DNA of 64,000 nucleotides, taken from NCBI GenBank assembly GCA_025618425.1, contig CM046838.1, forward strand, positions 21,151,211 to 21,215,210, written 5' to 3'. Every line of letters begins with the position of its first letter. The stretch's first letter is position 1. The translations under genes were made by a program, and so were the position numbers. Below, in pieces: positions 47,563 through 57,609 of the stretch. The notes under the pieces were generated by a model. The model saw only the letters and a list, made by a program, of their open reading frames with translations, did no database searches and was not told the DNA's origin. Source of the stretch: Heliocidaris tuberculata (Eukaryota > Echinodermata > Echinoidea > Camarodonta > Echinometridae).

Positions 47563-50305
47563 TCTCTCAAAAGTTATATTCGGCGCGATTGATCAAACAA
47601 ACTTACACCCTGTCGTATGAAGTTCATGTAGCGTTGCTGGCGGATAGATCCCAGTTCTTAATCCCTTTGCCTAAACCACTTGACCGACATACGCCGATGC
47701 TGCCCCAATAAACATGTCGGCATCGGAGAGAATTTCTTAAAACGATACGCGCAGGCGATGGGATGGATATCGCCACGGTACTCCCTCTTTTCCCTAAATT
47801 CCTTATTTCCCGAAAGAGTTGATTTCATCGTATTGCGTAATGAGACGTAAAATGGTGCCTTTTTTCATCTTACAAGATACACCAGAGCATGACAAGTGTA
47901 CTCCAAATCTATTAAACAGACCGCTAGAAGTGTGAGGACGCATCTTGTTTTATTTTGTTAAAACATTTTGGGTGGGAAATTAAGGAATGGCATAGGCAGA
48001 CGACAACGTGCCGACGACAATTTATAAAGTTTAGACATTTTACCTTACATGTCCTCTGAAGTATAATCGGGGTTTCAATCAATTTTATTTATCCAACACC
48101 CCATAGAAATAAAGTGAAAGGACTAATAATGAAATGTATAGTATAGTCGATTGAAGCACGACATGGGAATGGGAATGTACGTGAAATATCTCTCATTCAT
48201 AACTTATGTGGAAAGGTATATAGCTGTTTAAATATTAAGGTTAAAAATTTAAGATCTTTAAAAATGCAAAAATATTTTGATTTCATTTTCTAGGCCAAAT
48301 CACAACTATTTCAATTTCGATTTCACATTTAGAAATCGGTGATTATTCTCCATAGTGATATCCTGGGCAACCTTTCAGTCGATTTATTATGTATGATTGC
48401 CATTCGCCCAAAGAAACATGTAATGGGCTTTGGCTGGGATCTTTGCATACTTGCATGGACTGTACCTGTGGGATTTGGCGAACTTTATAAGATCTAATGT
48501 AGAATCAGAATGTTAAAGAACGTCTTGATCAGAATGTGCATGCATCGGTGTCCCATACAATCGAATTTAATTTTGGTTTGAACTAGGTTTGTTAACGCGT
48601 GTTAATTTGTTGCAGTCTGTATATTGTTATTCATTAAGAATAGAATCTTCAGGGTGTATTATTGCGCGTATTGTGGTGCCACGTATGCATTTGACTATCA
48701 ATATTCGTATGTGTGGGCGTTTCGTGTGCGTGTGTTCATTGCATGTTAATGCCCATGTCTGTGTGTGGGTGTAGGTATCACTTTTACCTCATATTAGCAT
48801 TCAGAAAGAGTGTTTATGAGGGTAAATCACACGAGTGACATTTCAATAAAGGGTAATGAAAGATTTAAAACATGGCACTATTCGCATACACGCATCATGA
48901 CAGTCTTTCTGCAAATAATGTTGATATAAATTTCCCTGTTATTTATATTAGATTTTATACCTTTTTTAATGAAACAATGATAATATCGTAATCAATTTAA
49001 TTTATGATATCTACCTTTGTAATGCGCAATGCACAATTCCTGCATTTATACTATCGGAAGAATGTATATTTACACACACACACCCACACACACAAACATA
49101 TACATACACACATTATATTTTAATACATACTTTATTTATTGAAAATAATTCAGTAACAAGCATGGAGAGAAACATTCAGCCTAGGATACTGCCTGTGTTA
49201 CAGGACGGTACAAGGCGAAAATATGTACAAGGATTGACAAAACAATACACTAGAAAATTAAACATTACTTTGAGCATAAAATTTGGTCGCACGTCGACAG
49301 AGCTTGATACTGAAAGTGATAATTAATAAAGAAATAGGAACTGAGAATCGCTTAATTGCAGTACTACGGTGATACACTGTAGATCGTGAAAGAAATTAAC
49401 ACTGTACTAAAACTGTGACTGCATATATAAAGAAATGTAAATAAGTAAAGAAGTAGGAGCAAGTAACTGTAACAAAAAATATTAATAGATATAATGATAT
49501 AGTCTTTCCATATAAATATATAAAGCAAAAAGTATTAAGTTAATATTTTCATAGTGTGAGGTTATGAGAATCTTATATACGTGATTAAAGTAGGACATTT
49601 TGAGCAAGTTCAAAATTTTACTGGAAAAATGTATTTTATTGAAAGTATTAAAAAATGTATATACATATATATATATATGTATATATATGGTTTACTTATT
49701 ATGTTGAGGGGATGAGCTCAATATCAATCATGTAAACTATGTTTTCTTTGACAATATGAATTATTTGAAAATGATGTGTCAATTTGGTAAAGTTGTCATG
49801 CCAGTTTACGTAATTGTTTTGTTTTAACCGAATGAAATGAACGTATAAGCTCTCCTATTACTATACTACAAATTCACTTCTATCTTTTCTCGAGAATGGC
49901 AATGATTAATAATTCAGCTTTATTATTCTTTTCAGCATGTTGTTTGGTCTAGCTCTATTATTCTACGAATTCGTACATAAGCAGCAGATTTAATGTTTTT
50001 AATGCATTTCGCGTATGAAGCCCACCACACATACGATCGACTGCTATCCGATTTTTGAAGTAAATCGCAATAGAATTAAATATAGGCATTTTAACAAAAA
50101 AAAAATCAACCGGATTCAGGTTCTGAACAATAATATCAATACTAAGCATAGGATTTTGGTGCGCTGTCGGCTTTATACCCGGTATAAGGACCGAATCAGT
50201 TTCAAATTTTAAACAGTCGTAGGACTGCTCTGACGTCAATACGACTCGGAGCCGATTTGGCCTTTCCTCCGACTAGAAAGCTCACAGTAGACCGTATTTT
50301 CGATT
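47563..50305. other. Unassigned sequence with small microsatellites
   Basis: No gene. (CA)n lies at about 49072-49097 and (TA)n at about 49660-49690. 49130-49260 read on the minus strand contains CAATAAATAAAG close to the end of an AT-rich block, which could be a LINE or gene 3' UTR but has no further support. Confidence 0.4.
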
Positions 50306-50721
50306 TTAACCCTTTCAGGACAGGGATTATTTAAGGGCTAAATTGATCACATTTTGTTCTTCAAATTGGCAACAATAATATTTTCCTTTTAGTGCTACAT
50401 GGTTCTTATATGGTGTAATGTCTTTGAAAACAATATACATGGTTAGAAATCTGTTGAATAGTAGAAAGAAATTGCCAATTTTGATGAAAAACAATTATTT
50501 TAAACCTCTCAATGTGTTGCCAATTTAAGGATCTCAGAGCTTATTCTTGTTTTTAAAATTCCTGGCATCAAACGCAATATGGTCATGCAATAAAAATGGA
50601 CATAGTGTGTGCAGAAAATTTTGCTCTTTCTACTCGTGCATCTGGTATATTTTTTAGAGCTCTGGATCAAAAGTTATTGAGCCAAACCACAAAATGTGGT
50701 CAATTGTCTCGAAAGGGTTAA
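50306..50721. mobile_element. TTAA-flanked piggyBac-like MITE
   Basis: TTAACCCTTTCAGGACAGG at 50306 and CTCGAAAGGGTTAA ending at 50721 give an exact TTAA duplication and an inverted CCCTTTC/GAAAGGG end. 416 bp, AT-rich, non-coding. A TTAA site with ends starting CCC is typical of piggyBac-group elements. The ends differ from the AGGGGAA ends of the foldback family, so this is a separate family. Confidence 0.7.
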
Positions 50722-52889
50722 TATCTTTACTACTATTCAGAACCTCAATCAAAATCATTTGATGTGTTTAAATGTTTATAACAAATGCATTTACATCTGC
50801 TTCCCAAATCAGATAGCAGACTGATGGTATAGGGTGCGGTGTGCTTAATATTTATGCATGAGTAAGAGAAGGTTCAATGATTAATTAATGGTCTTATATA
50901 TAGGGTGAACGACACTTGTGACTTTTGTACGTTCATATCATTAAGTCAAATTCGTCTGCGATACTGGCAAAGGTACGCTTGGAAATACATCTGTGAATCG
51001 AAATACTAGTATTTGATTTTATCTTTTCGATCAATATCTCATCACACGTGGGCATTTGAAATACATTAAGGTCGTTCACCATGCAATCCAATTAAGTCAC
51101 TGTAGGGCATGTAACTTCTGAATGGTTTGTAGAAGTCAAGGACCTATCGTGTGCAGGGGAATGTTTTTCCCATCGGTTGCTGCAATGTCGTGAAGCAGAT
51201 ATTGCACAGTTCAAGAAGCTTCTGAAGTCACATTTTATTTTGCTAGAGAGTAGAGAATAACGGATTGTTTTGGCGCAACTGGTTTTTGTGAAGTGATGTA
51301 TAATTGTTTAGGAGGCCCAAACATGTTGAGTAATGCATGCTGATATAATATTTGCGATTGGATTGGATTAGGATATATATAGTGTATAAGGATACCAGTA
51401 TGCAAAAGAAAGCAAATAGATTAGATTTCTGTGGCTCACGTAGAGTGTGAGAAGTTCATTTGTTAAAATAAAATCAATTATTCCCCTACTCTACGATTTA
51501 AAGTCCAAGATGTGTTTTTGGTATAGCATACCCACATGTGTGAGGCCACGCTCAGTATTGGCGTTGGAGTAGGAGAGCTTGCCGTTGTAGTAGGAGAGAT
51601 AGCCTCGTTCTTTTCCTTTTTAGCTGCGTTTGTCGGTAAAAATGACAATTGTATTTAATCACAAAAAATACATACATTCTCTATTCCATCTGTTGATGGA
51701 ATACAGACTTACGATGTAAGTGAATTTTTAAAGTTATTTTGAAATTGTACTTGATTTTTTGTAAGAATCAATACTACTATCTGTGGACTTAAAATGGATA
51801 ATATTAATGGGCAGAACAACTCAGAACTATTGGGTTATTCAACAATCCTCAAGTTTTCTTCAACTTTGAACGAGCTGCATTAACTATGATGTCACTACTT
51901 AAAAAATAGAAAGACAAAAAAATAGATAAATGTTAAACACCTTAAGAGTATTTAAACAGCACATATTGCAGAACTAACGTTTGTTTCTATTAGCAATATA
52001 ATTTCCTGATGTTCTTAATGATGATTAGATTTGACTATAGGCATGATGGTTTATCCAGGCTGCTTAAACACTTTTCTGATAAATGAAGAGTTTTGTGTTT
52101 TCACCCATTTCCACTTTAAATGAACGGACACAACATTGGTTGAGTAACTTTTCACATAATCTGAACAAACCCATTTATTATTTTGTTTGTATCTGGATAA
52201 ACACATTGTAATGATAACGGTACATTGCAAATGGGGATAGACCTATAAATGGCAAGGCTTTCGTTATGCATGCGCTTCAATGTTATGCATACAATATCAT
52301 AATGTTGTGGTATATTATGATGAATTTATCTTCCATTAAAATGTAATCCGAAAATTTAACAGCAGCATGTGTGGCACTTAAAATTCAGACACTTAAAAGG
52401 CTGAATTTATTGCTTATTGATGAGCATTAGCGTGTATAAGTGACACAGAGTAAATACCAGCAGAAGTTAACGTTAAATAGTTTTTACTTTTCACTGAGGA
52501 TTTTATGTACTAGTACTTTTCGAAACGCGTGGGATAGAACGGATTGAATGTATAATAGGTGAATTAAAAAAAAAAGATTTATAACCTTACAACTTTATTA
52601 TTGTCATGCTTAATGTAATATTACAATTGATATTCGATGTTAATGATGTTAATGATATTAATAATGATAATCAAAATACAAGGTGATAACGATAAGCATT
52701 GGTATTGAAAATTGGTTTTGAAAAGTATCTTTCACAACGGCATTTACTTCATTACCGACAACCCGTTCACTGTCATAAAGTCTAATTTTTTTTTCTCATC
52801 AAGATATAGTTTACAAGCTTTCAATAAGGTATATACATTCTTTAACCAGCATGCAGTGTTTTTTTCTTGTCATTACTCTATTCATTTCA
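50722..52889. other. Unassigned sequence
   Basis: No gene. A short inverted pair GGTGAACGAC (50903) / GTCGTTCACC (51072) may mark a small decayed MITE. The last 150 bp could include more 5' LINE sequence, but frames are broken. Confidence 0.35.
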
Positions 52890-53081
52890 TACGCATGGTA
52901 TAATAGGGGTATAAACCCCGATGCTTTTACAGAAGGTCTTGAAAACATATTGGGCTCTTTGAATAGAGAAACTAAACCCGCCTTTATAATGGGAGATTAT
53001 AACATTGATATTCTTCAGCCTGACAGAAATAACTCGTTCCAGCATTTTATTGATACATTATTTAGCAATAGCTTCTTTACC
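52890..53081 (+). pseudogene. LINE endonuclease-domain fragment
   Basis: Translates as NPDAFTEGLENILGSLNRET, then KPAFIMGDYNIDILQPDRNN and a stretch ending FSNSFFT. Gly-Asp-x-Asn-x-Asp is the metal-binding motif of the APE-like endonuclease of CR1/L2/Jockey-type LINEs, and the following SFQHFID and SNSFF segments fit the same domain. The frame is cut at TTAA (53082) by a foldback transposon. The N-terminal part of the endonuclease is missing or unrecognisable. Confidence 0.85.
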
Positions 53082-53600
53082 TTAAAGGAGAATGAAACCC
53101 TGGGGAAATATCCATTTTAATGAAAAAATAGGATAGAGAGAAGCAATTTAAAAAAAGTTCTATCAAAATCGGTTACGAAATGAAAAAGTTATGAAAGTTT
53201 GAAAAGTCGCAATTTACTTTCTATGGCGATTCTCTAATTGGCATTGTTGCTTCAAAATGGCAGGTTTAGTAGTGCAACTCTCAATATGTTTTGTACACAA
53301 AATTTCATATTTTCTCCATTATCTTTAAAGATGCTGTTTGTCTTTTTGTGAACTCAACATATGTTGTGTCAAATACATTTTCCCATGATATATCTTGAGC
53401 TGTGACAAGCTGCACCTTGAGAGAAGCAACGTTGCCAATTTGAGGATCGTCATAGAATGTAAATTGAGACTTTTCAAACTTTCATAACTTTCTCATTATT
53501 TTCGTAACCGATTTTGATGGAACTTTTTTAAAAAATTGGTTCTCTCTATCCTCTCTTTTTATTAAAATTGATTTTTCCCCAGGGTTTCATAATTTTTATA
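53082..53600. mobile_element. TTAA-flanked foldback DNA transposon, copy 3, inside the LINE
   Basis: Begins TTAAAGGAGAATGAAACCC and ends GGGTTTCATAATTTTTATA, the right TTAA being decayed. Long inverted arms: GAAAAAGTTATGAAAGTTTG, then AAAAGTC on the left against ACTTTTCAAACTTTCATAAC, then TTTC on the right; CAAAATCGGTTACGAA against TTCGTAACCGATTTTG. About 519 bp. Because LINE endonuclease sequence lies on both sides, the insertion postdates the LINE. Confidence 0.85.
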
Positions 53601-53700
53601 TAGGCCCACTCGAATAACGGGAACTATAATGCCACACATCTAGATAATAGTTTAACTAACCGACATGAGGTTGGGTCAACAAGACTGGTATACTGTATTG
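53601..53700 (+). pseudogene. LINE endonuclease fragment resuming after the foldback
   Basis: Translation gives RPTRITGT and, after a one-base shift, ATHLDNSLTN. These correspond to the PTRIT and ATLIDN(I/S)xTN segments that follow the GDxNxD motif in LINE endonucleases. They sit where expected relative to the upstream fragment once the foldback is disregarded. Recognisable similarity fades by about 53665, and the CAAGTC repeat starts near 53707. Confidence 0.75.
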
Positions 53701-53706
53701 CAGAGA

Positions 53707-53885
53707 TGTATGCAAGTCATTTTTTGCAAGTCCAAGTCAAGTCTCAAGTCATTTGCTGCAAGTCCAAGTCAAGTCACACGTCTTTTGGCCATAGGGCAAG
53801 TCAAGTCAAGTCGCAAGTCATTTCAACTCCTGTCAAGTCAAGTCACAAGTCATCACAGGTCAAGTCAAGTCAAGTCAAGTCACAA
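53707..53885. repeat. CAAGTC minisatellite, left copy
   Basis: Repeats of CAAGTC with inserts CAAGTCATTT and TTGCAAGTCCAAGTC, becoming a near-perfect AAGTC series at 53860-53881. Plus frames read as runs of Ser-Ser-Gln-Val-Lys and are artefacts of the repeat. A related copy lies at 55627-55697. Confidence 0.9.
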
Positions 53886-55538
53886 TATAAGTTATCATTA
53901 CCACATAATGTCTGGTTAGCATGCATATGGAGCTGAACTACATGAATCTTGATACTGGTGGTCACTGGTCATATTCATGTTTGAATAGTTTGAATCTTAG
54001 TTTACAGTAATCATTCGTTAGTAGTATGAACAAAATTTTGCCACGTTACAAGTTATCACAGCCTAAAAGGTACATGTATGTAAATTGTATGAAAAATTGT
54101 TTTATTCCATTCGGTGTACAGTGTACAATGTGTATGTGTTTGTTTTGTGCAATGTAAACCTATTCTTATTCAACTACCACATCATACAGTATATCGGTGA
54201 AGTAGTCATAATAGCTCAAATGAGAAACATTGTTTTGGATTTGGTAAAGATGAAACATAGGATTGATAAACAAGAAAACAGATTTTTGCATATTTTTAAA
54301 AAACATTAGGTTACTAGTATTGCTTTTAACAATAAGTTAACTTTGCTGGGCAAAGCTATATAATATTATTATTTTGAACTGGATTTTCTGATCTTTGTAA
54401 TTCTTATAATTATTGTTTTGCAGAGGACCTTAAAAACAGTTTTTGTATCTGATCGTTATCATGTATAAAAATGTTTTGATAAATAAATAAATAATAAATC
54501 ATAAAAAAAATCTGTAAAATTTACTGAAGTTAGAACTGCACTTTGGTCAAATTTATGACTGAATGAGTAAATCCTTTACTCTGTTTAAAATACCATGTAC
54601 ATTTATATTGTACCTTAAAAGCTGTTATTATGAGCTTACAGATACACTTTGTTTTCTTTTTCTTTTTTGAATAAATAATTTTCAGATTTAATACATGGAT
54701 ATGGAATATCATCAGCTACAAACTCTTCAGTGTTTCTTTGTCATTTTTCGAGTATCCTAAAAACGAGCAATCTATGGCAAAAAGTTTTAAAACCATTAAA
54801 AAAACAATTCAGGCAGTACAGGGGGGAAACTAACAAGAAGTTCCCCCCCCCCCTTTCCCGGGGGGGGGGGGGATGACGCTCACCTGAAGTCATGCAACCT
54901 CTCGGTGGTGTCTGTAGAGATGCAGAGAGTAAATCATCAATTGCACATGAGTTTTGGCCCTTGGAGCTTTGTAGGCACCAGTGAGGCTACATGAACCATA
55001 TTTGAAAAACTTTGCATTTTCTTGACATACAGCTGATTCTGCAAAGTAAAATTAAAATCTGAACATCCATTTTTGTAAAGATGACAATGTGATTTTCCCC
55101 TTGCCTCCCTTCTCCACCCCCCCCCCCCCCCCCACGTGCCATTCCCCTCTGGGACCCAATGGGACCACCCTCTGAACTGTAATTAACAACTTTTATTATT
55201 TACATACATGTATGAGGGTATCAGTGTTTTAAATAAAATTTGGGCCTTTGGGGCCCCTGATCCTGGATCCTTAGGGGGCCAGGTGTACCATTTGAGGAAC
55301 CTTCAATCCACTTCCCCTATAGGGATAATTCGTACCAAGTTTGGTCTAAATACAATTGTGTGCCTTAAAGAAGATGTAAATGTGAATTATCGGCATAGAC
55401 CCCCCCCCTAAATTGTCATCCCCATCATGGGCCAAATAGGCCACTCTGGGCATAGAGTTATATGGTCTGCACCACCTACTCGCACTACAGTTTACAGTAG
55501 AATGATAGGTCTGCGCATGATAATAACGCAATAACGTG

Positions 55539-55574
<36 letters not shown>

Positions 55575-55626
55575 CGGCCCCGTTTTGCACGTATCAAAAT
55601 TTTTACGGTACGTGACTTGAAAAATT
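53886..55626. other. Non-LINE block between two CAAGTC minisatellites
   Basis: About 1.7 kb with no recognisable coding sequence. Includes AT-rich DNA with an (AAAT)n run at about 54480-54500, a C11-TTTCCC-G13 palindrome at 54843-54872, C18 at about 55117-55134, a GC-rich palindromic patch (GGGCCCCTGATCCTGGATCC, 55252-55271) and T30 at about 55541-55570. It occupies the position where the LINE's RT core should be. Confidence 0.6.
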
Positions 55627-55697
55627 TCAAGTCAAGTCACAAGTATTTTGTCGCAAGTACAAGTCAAGTGGCAAGTATTTTGTTGCAAGTCCAAGTC
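55627..55697. repeat. CAAGTC minisatellite, right copy
   Basis: Contains CAAGTCAAGTCACAAGTATT, TTGTCGCAAGTACAAGTC and TTGTTGCAAGTCCAAGTC, in the same orientation as the left copy. It begins at a palindromic junction GACTTGAAAAATTTCAAGTC (55615-55634). Confidence 0.88.
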
Positions 55698-56120
55698 TGT
55701 TTCCTCAGAATGTTCTTCGAAGTTTGTATTGCTCTTTAGTTCTCCAATATTTATCGTATTGCACACTTGTGCGGGGCAATACCTATGCATCTAATATATA
55801 GTAAGCTAACTACATTACAAAAGAAGATAATAAGAACTGTCTGCGATGTGCCATCTAGAACTCACACCAACCCCTTATTTCATGACTTGAGACTCTTAAA
55901 ATTTGAAGATACTGCCAGTTACCAACAGTACATTTTTATGTATAAGTGCATTTACAAATATCTTCCCGAGCAGTTTTGTAATCTGTTTGATCTTAATTGT
56001 TATTTTCATGATTATCCAAGACGATCTGTGAGAGACATCCATATTTCTAGACATAGAACAGTTGCGTTTCAGCAAAATAGTCGTTTTTTCTGGTCCCAAA
56101 CTCTAGAACAACTTAAATGA
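55698..56120 (+). pseudogene. LINE reverse transcriptase C-terminal fragment
   Basis: Opens with PQNVLRSLYCSLVLQYLSYC, then TLVRGNTYASN; this matches the LY..L..PYL.YC...WGN block after the RT fingers/palm of CR1/L2-type LINEs. After one frameshift it continues YSKLTTLQKKIIRTVCDVPS, RTHTNPLFHDLRLLKFEDTA and a stretch with FMYKCIYKYLP, ending RHRTVAFQQNSRFFWSQTLE and stop at 56118-56120. The LxxLQKKIIR and FxxSRFFWSQ-type segments are typical of the terminal region. The catalytic YxDD core is absent. Confidence 0.88.
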
Positions 56121-56155
56121 CTTATATGCTCTTCACTCCATACATTTACTCGTAC

Positions 56156-56159
<4 letters not shown>

Positions 56160-56236
<77 letters not shown>
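56160..56236. repeat. A37 homopolymer followed by (AT)n
   Basis: Thirty-seven A, then CATATATAT to about 56234. It lies in the LINE 3' UTR, downstream of the RT stop. Confidence 0.93.
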
Positions 56237-56386
56237 TTCGTACATTGTAGTCAGTAGCACATATTGCAGATTTATTTTTATTCTCTTTATTTTCTATTTT
56301 TTATTCTTTTTTTTTTGGGGTGTATGTTATAAAATTGTATAATATTGTATAATGTAAATATGTATTGTAAAGGCGACCCCACCACA

Positions 56387-56616
56387 CTCTAAAAAAATCT
56401 AGTCAAATTTGAACAGATACCTTATCAGAGGGACACTTACAAGATTCTATTTTTAAAAAATGACTAGATTCTAGTCAAAATGACCAGAATTCTAGTAACA
56501 TTTAACTGGAATTCTGGTCATTTTGACTAGAAGCTAGTCATTTAAAAAAAAATAGATTCTAGTAAGTAACCCTCCGATAAGGTATCTATTCAAATTTGAC
56601 TAGATTGTTTTGAGAG
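56387..56616. mobile_element. 230-bp palindromic MITE in the LINE 3' UTR
   Basis: Near-perfect inverted arms of about 115 bp. Left CTCTAAAAAAATCTAGTCAA, ATTTGAACAGATACCTTATC and TGACTAGATTCTAGTCAAAA; the right arm read in reverse complement gives CTCTCAAAACAATCTAGTCA, AATTTGAATAGATACCTTAT and TGACTAGCTTCTAGTCAAAA. There is almost no central spacer. It is inserted between the RT stop codon and the LINE 3' tail. The target duplication is unclear. Confidence 0.88.
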
Positions 56617-56748
56617 CGCACAAGCCATGTGCTTCCTGGGACCCTCGGCTCCTTCCACCATCATTTTTGTGTGAATGTACATTTCATTTTGTATTTGATT
56701 ATGAGAAGAAAATAAATGTATTTTGAATCTGTTCTGAATCTGAATCTT
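56617..56748 (+). mobile_element. LINE 3' terminus
   Basis: Continues the LINE UTR after the MITE (AGCCATGTGCTTCCTGGG, CCTCGGCTCC) and ends GAAAATAAATGTATTTTGAA, then TCTGTTCTGAATCTGAATCT. The (TGAATC)-like tail is the short terminal tandem repeat expected for this LINE class. It belongs to the same element as 52890-56120. Confidence 0.7.
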
Positions 56749-57366
56749 ACATCCGTGACCAATACTTAGCTATACACAAGAACATATCAATTAATAATGG
56801 GTATTCTCCCATCTCAGCCAAAATGGCTATATTATTACTTTTCTTATTTATACCAAGAGCATATCTGAGCCACTGTAAGTGAACAGATTCAAAAAACATT
56901 TTTGAAGAACAGTTTTGGGTGAATTACATCATTTCTCTGTTAAAGTTTAAGAATATTAATTGAAGGAGGGAGCGGAGCGACGGGGTGAGAGGATTTTCTA
57001 TTTTGAATAGTAAAAGTTTGCATTCTAGAGGATTTCGAAGCCTGACTAGCGGCTGTAGCTTTAACTCATTAATCACTTTAGAAAATAATTGACTCAGTTG
57101 CGAAAGAAATTACGCGATAGTGTGTGAGGCTATTGGCCTAACAAAGGGGGTTTTGATAAAAGTTCCCCTCCTATTGTAAGAAAATTGTGATAAAATAAAT
57201 ACGACTTGCATGCAAAAGAATCATAAATATGGAAGGGGAGATACTTAGAAAACTCAGGCATTATTTTGTATGTTCTAAAAGACGTACTACTGTAATCAGA
57301 AATCATATACGCTTTCTTCTTTCTTCTTTCTTCCCTTCTTCTTTTTGTTTTCCTTTATTTTTTTTC
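56749..57366. other. Unassigned sequence
   Basis: No gene or repeat recognised; AT-rich. Confidence 0.4.
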
Positions 57367-57417
57367 GGTCGTGGAACTTTTGGGGGCTGCAGCCCCAAGC
57401 CCCCCCCCCCCACCAGT
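57367..57417 (+). mobile_element. Poly-G MITE end, GCTGCAGCC subfamily
   Basis: GGTCGTGGAACTTTTGGGGG, then CTGCAGCCCC and a C11 run, followed by CACCAGTACGCCAGGG. Related to the end at 43755-43785 in opposite orientation. Confidence 0.45.
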
Positions 57418-57432
57418 ACGCCAGGGAGCAGA

Positions 57433-57609
<177 letters not shown>

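Noticed and set aside
52712..52903. Separate 63-codon gene upstream of the LINE fragment
   Set aside because: Phe/Lys-rich, featureless, and overlapping the decayed LINE boundary.
54085..54309. 74-codon plus frame inside the CAAGTC-bordered block as a transposase remnant
   Set aside because: No catalytic motif or similarity recognisable; AT-rich chance frame.
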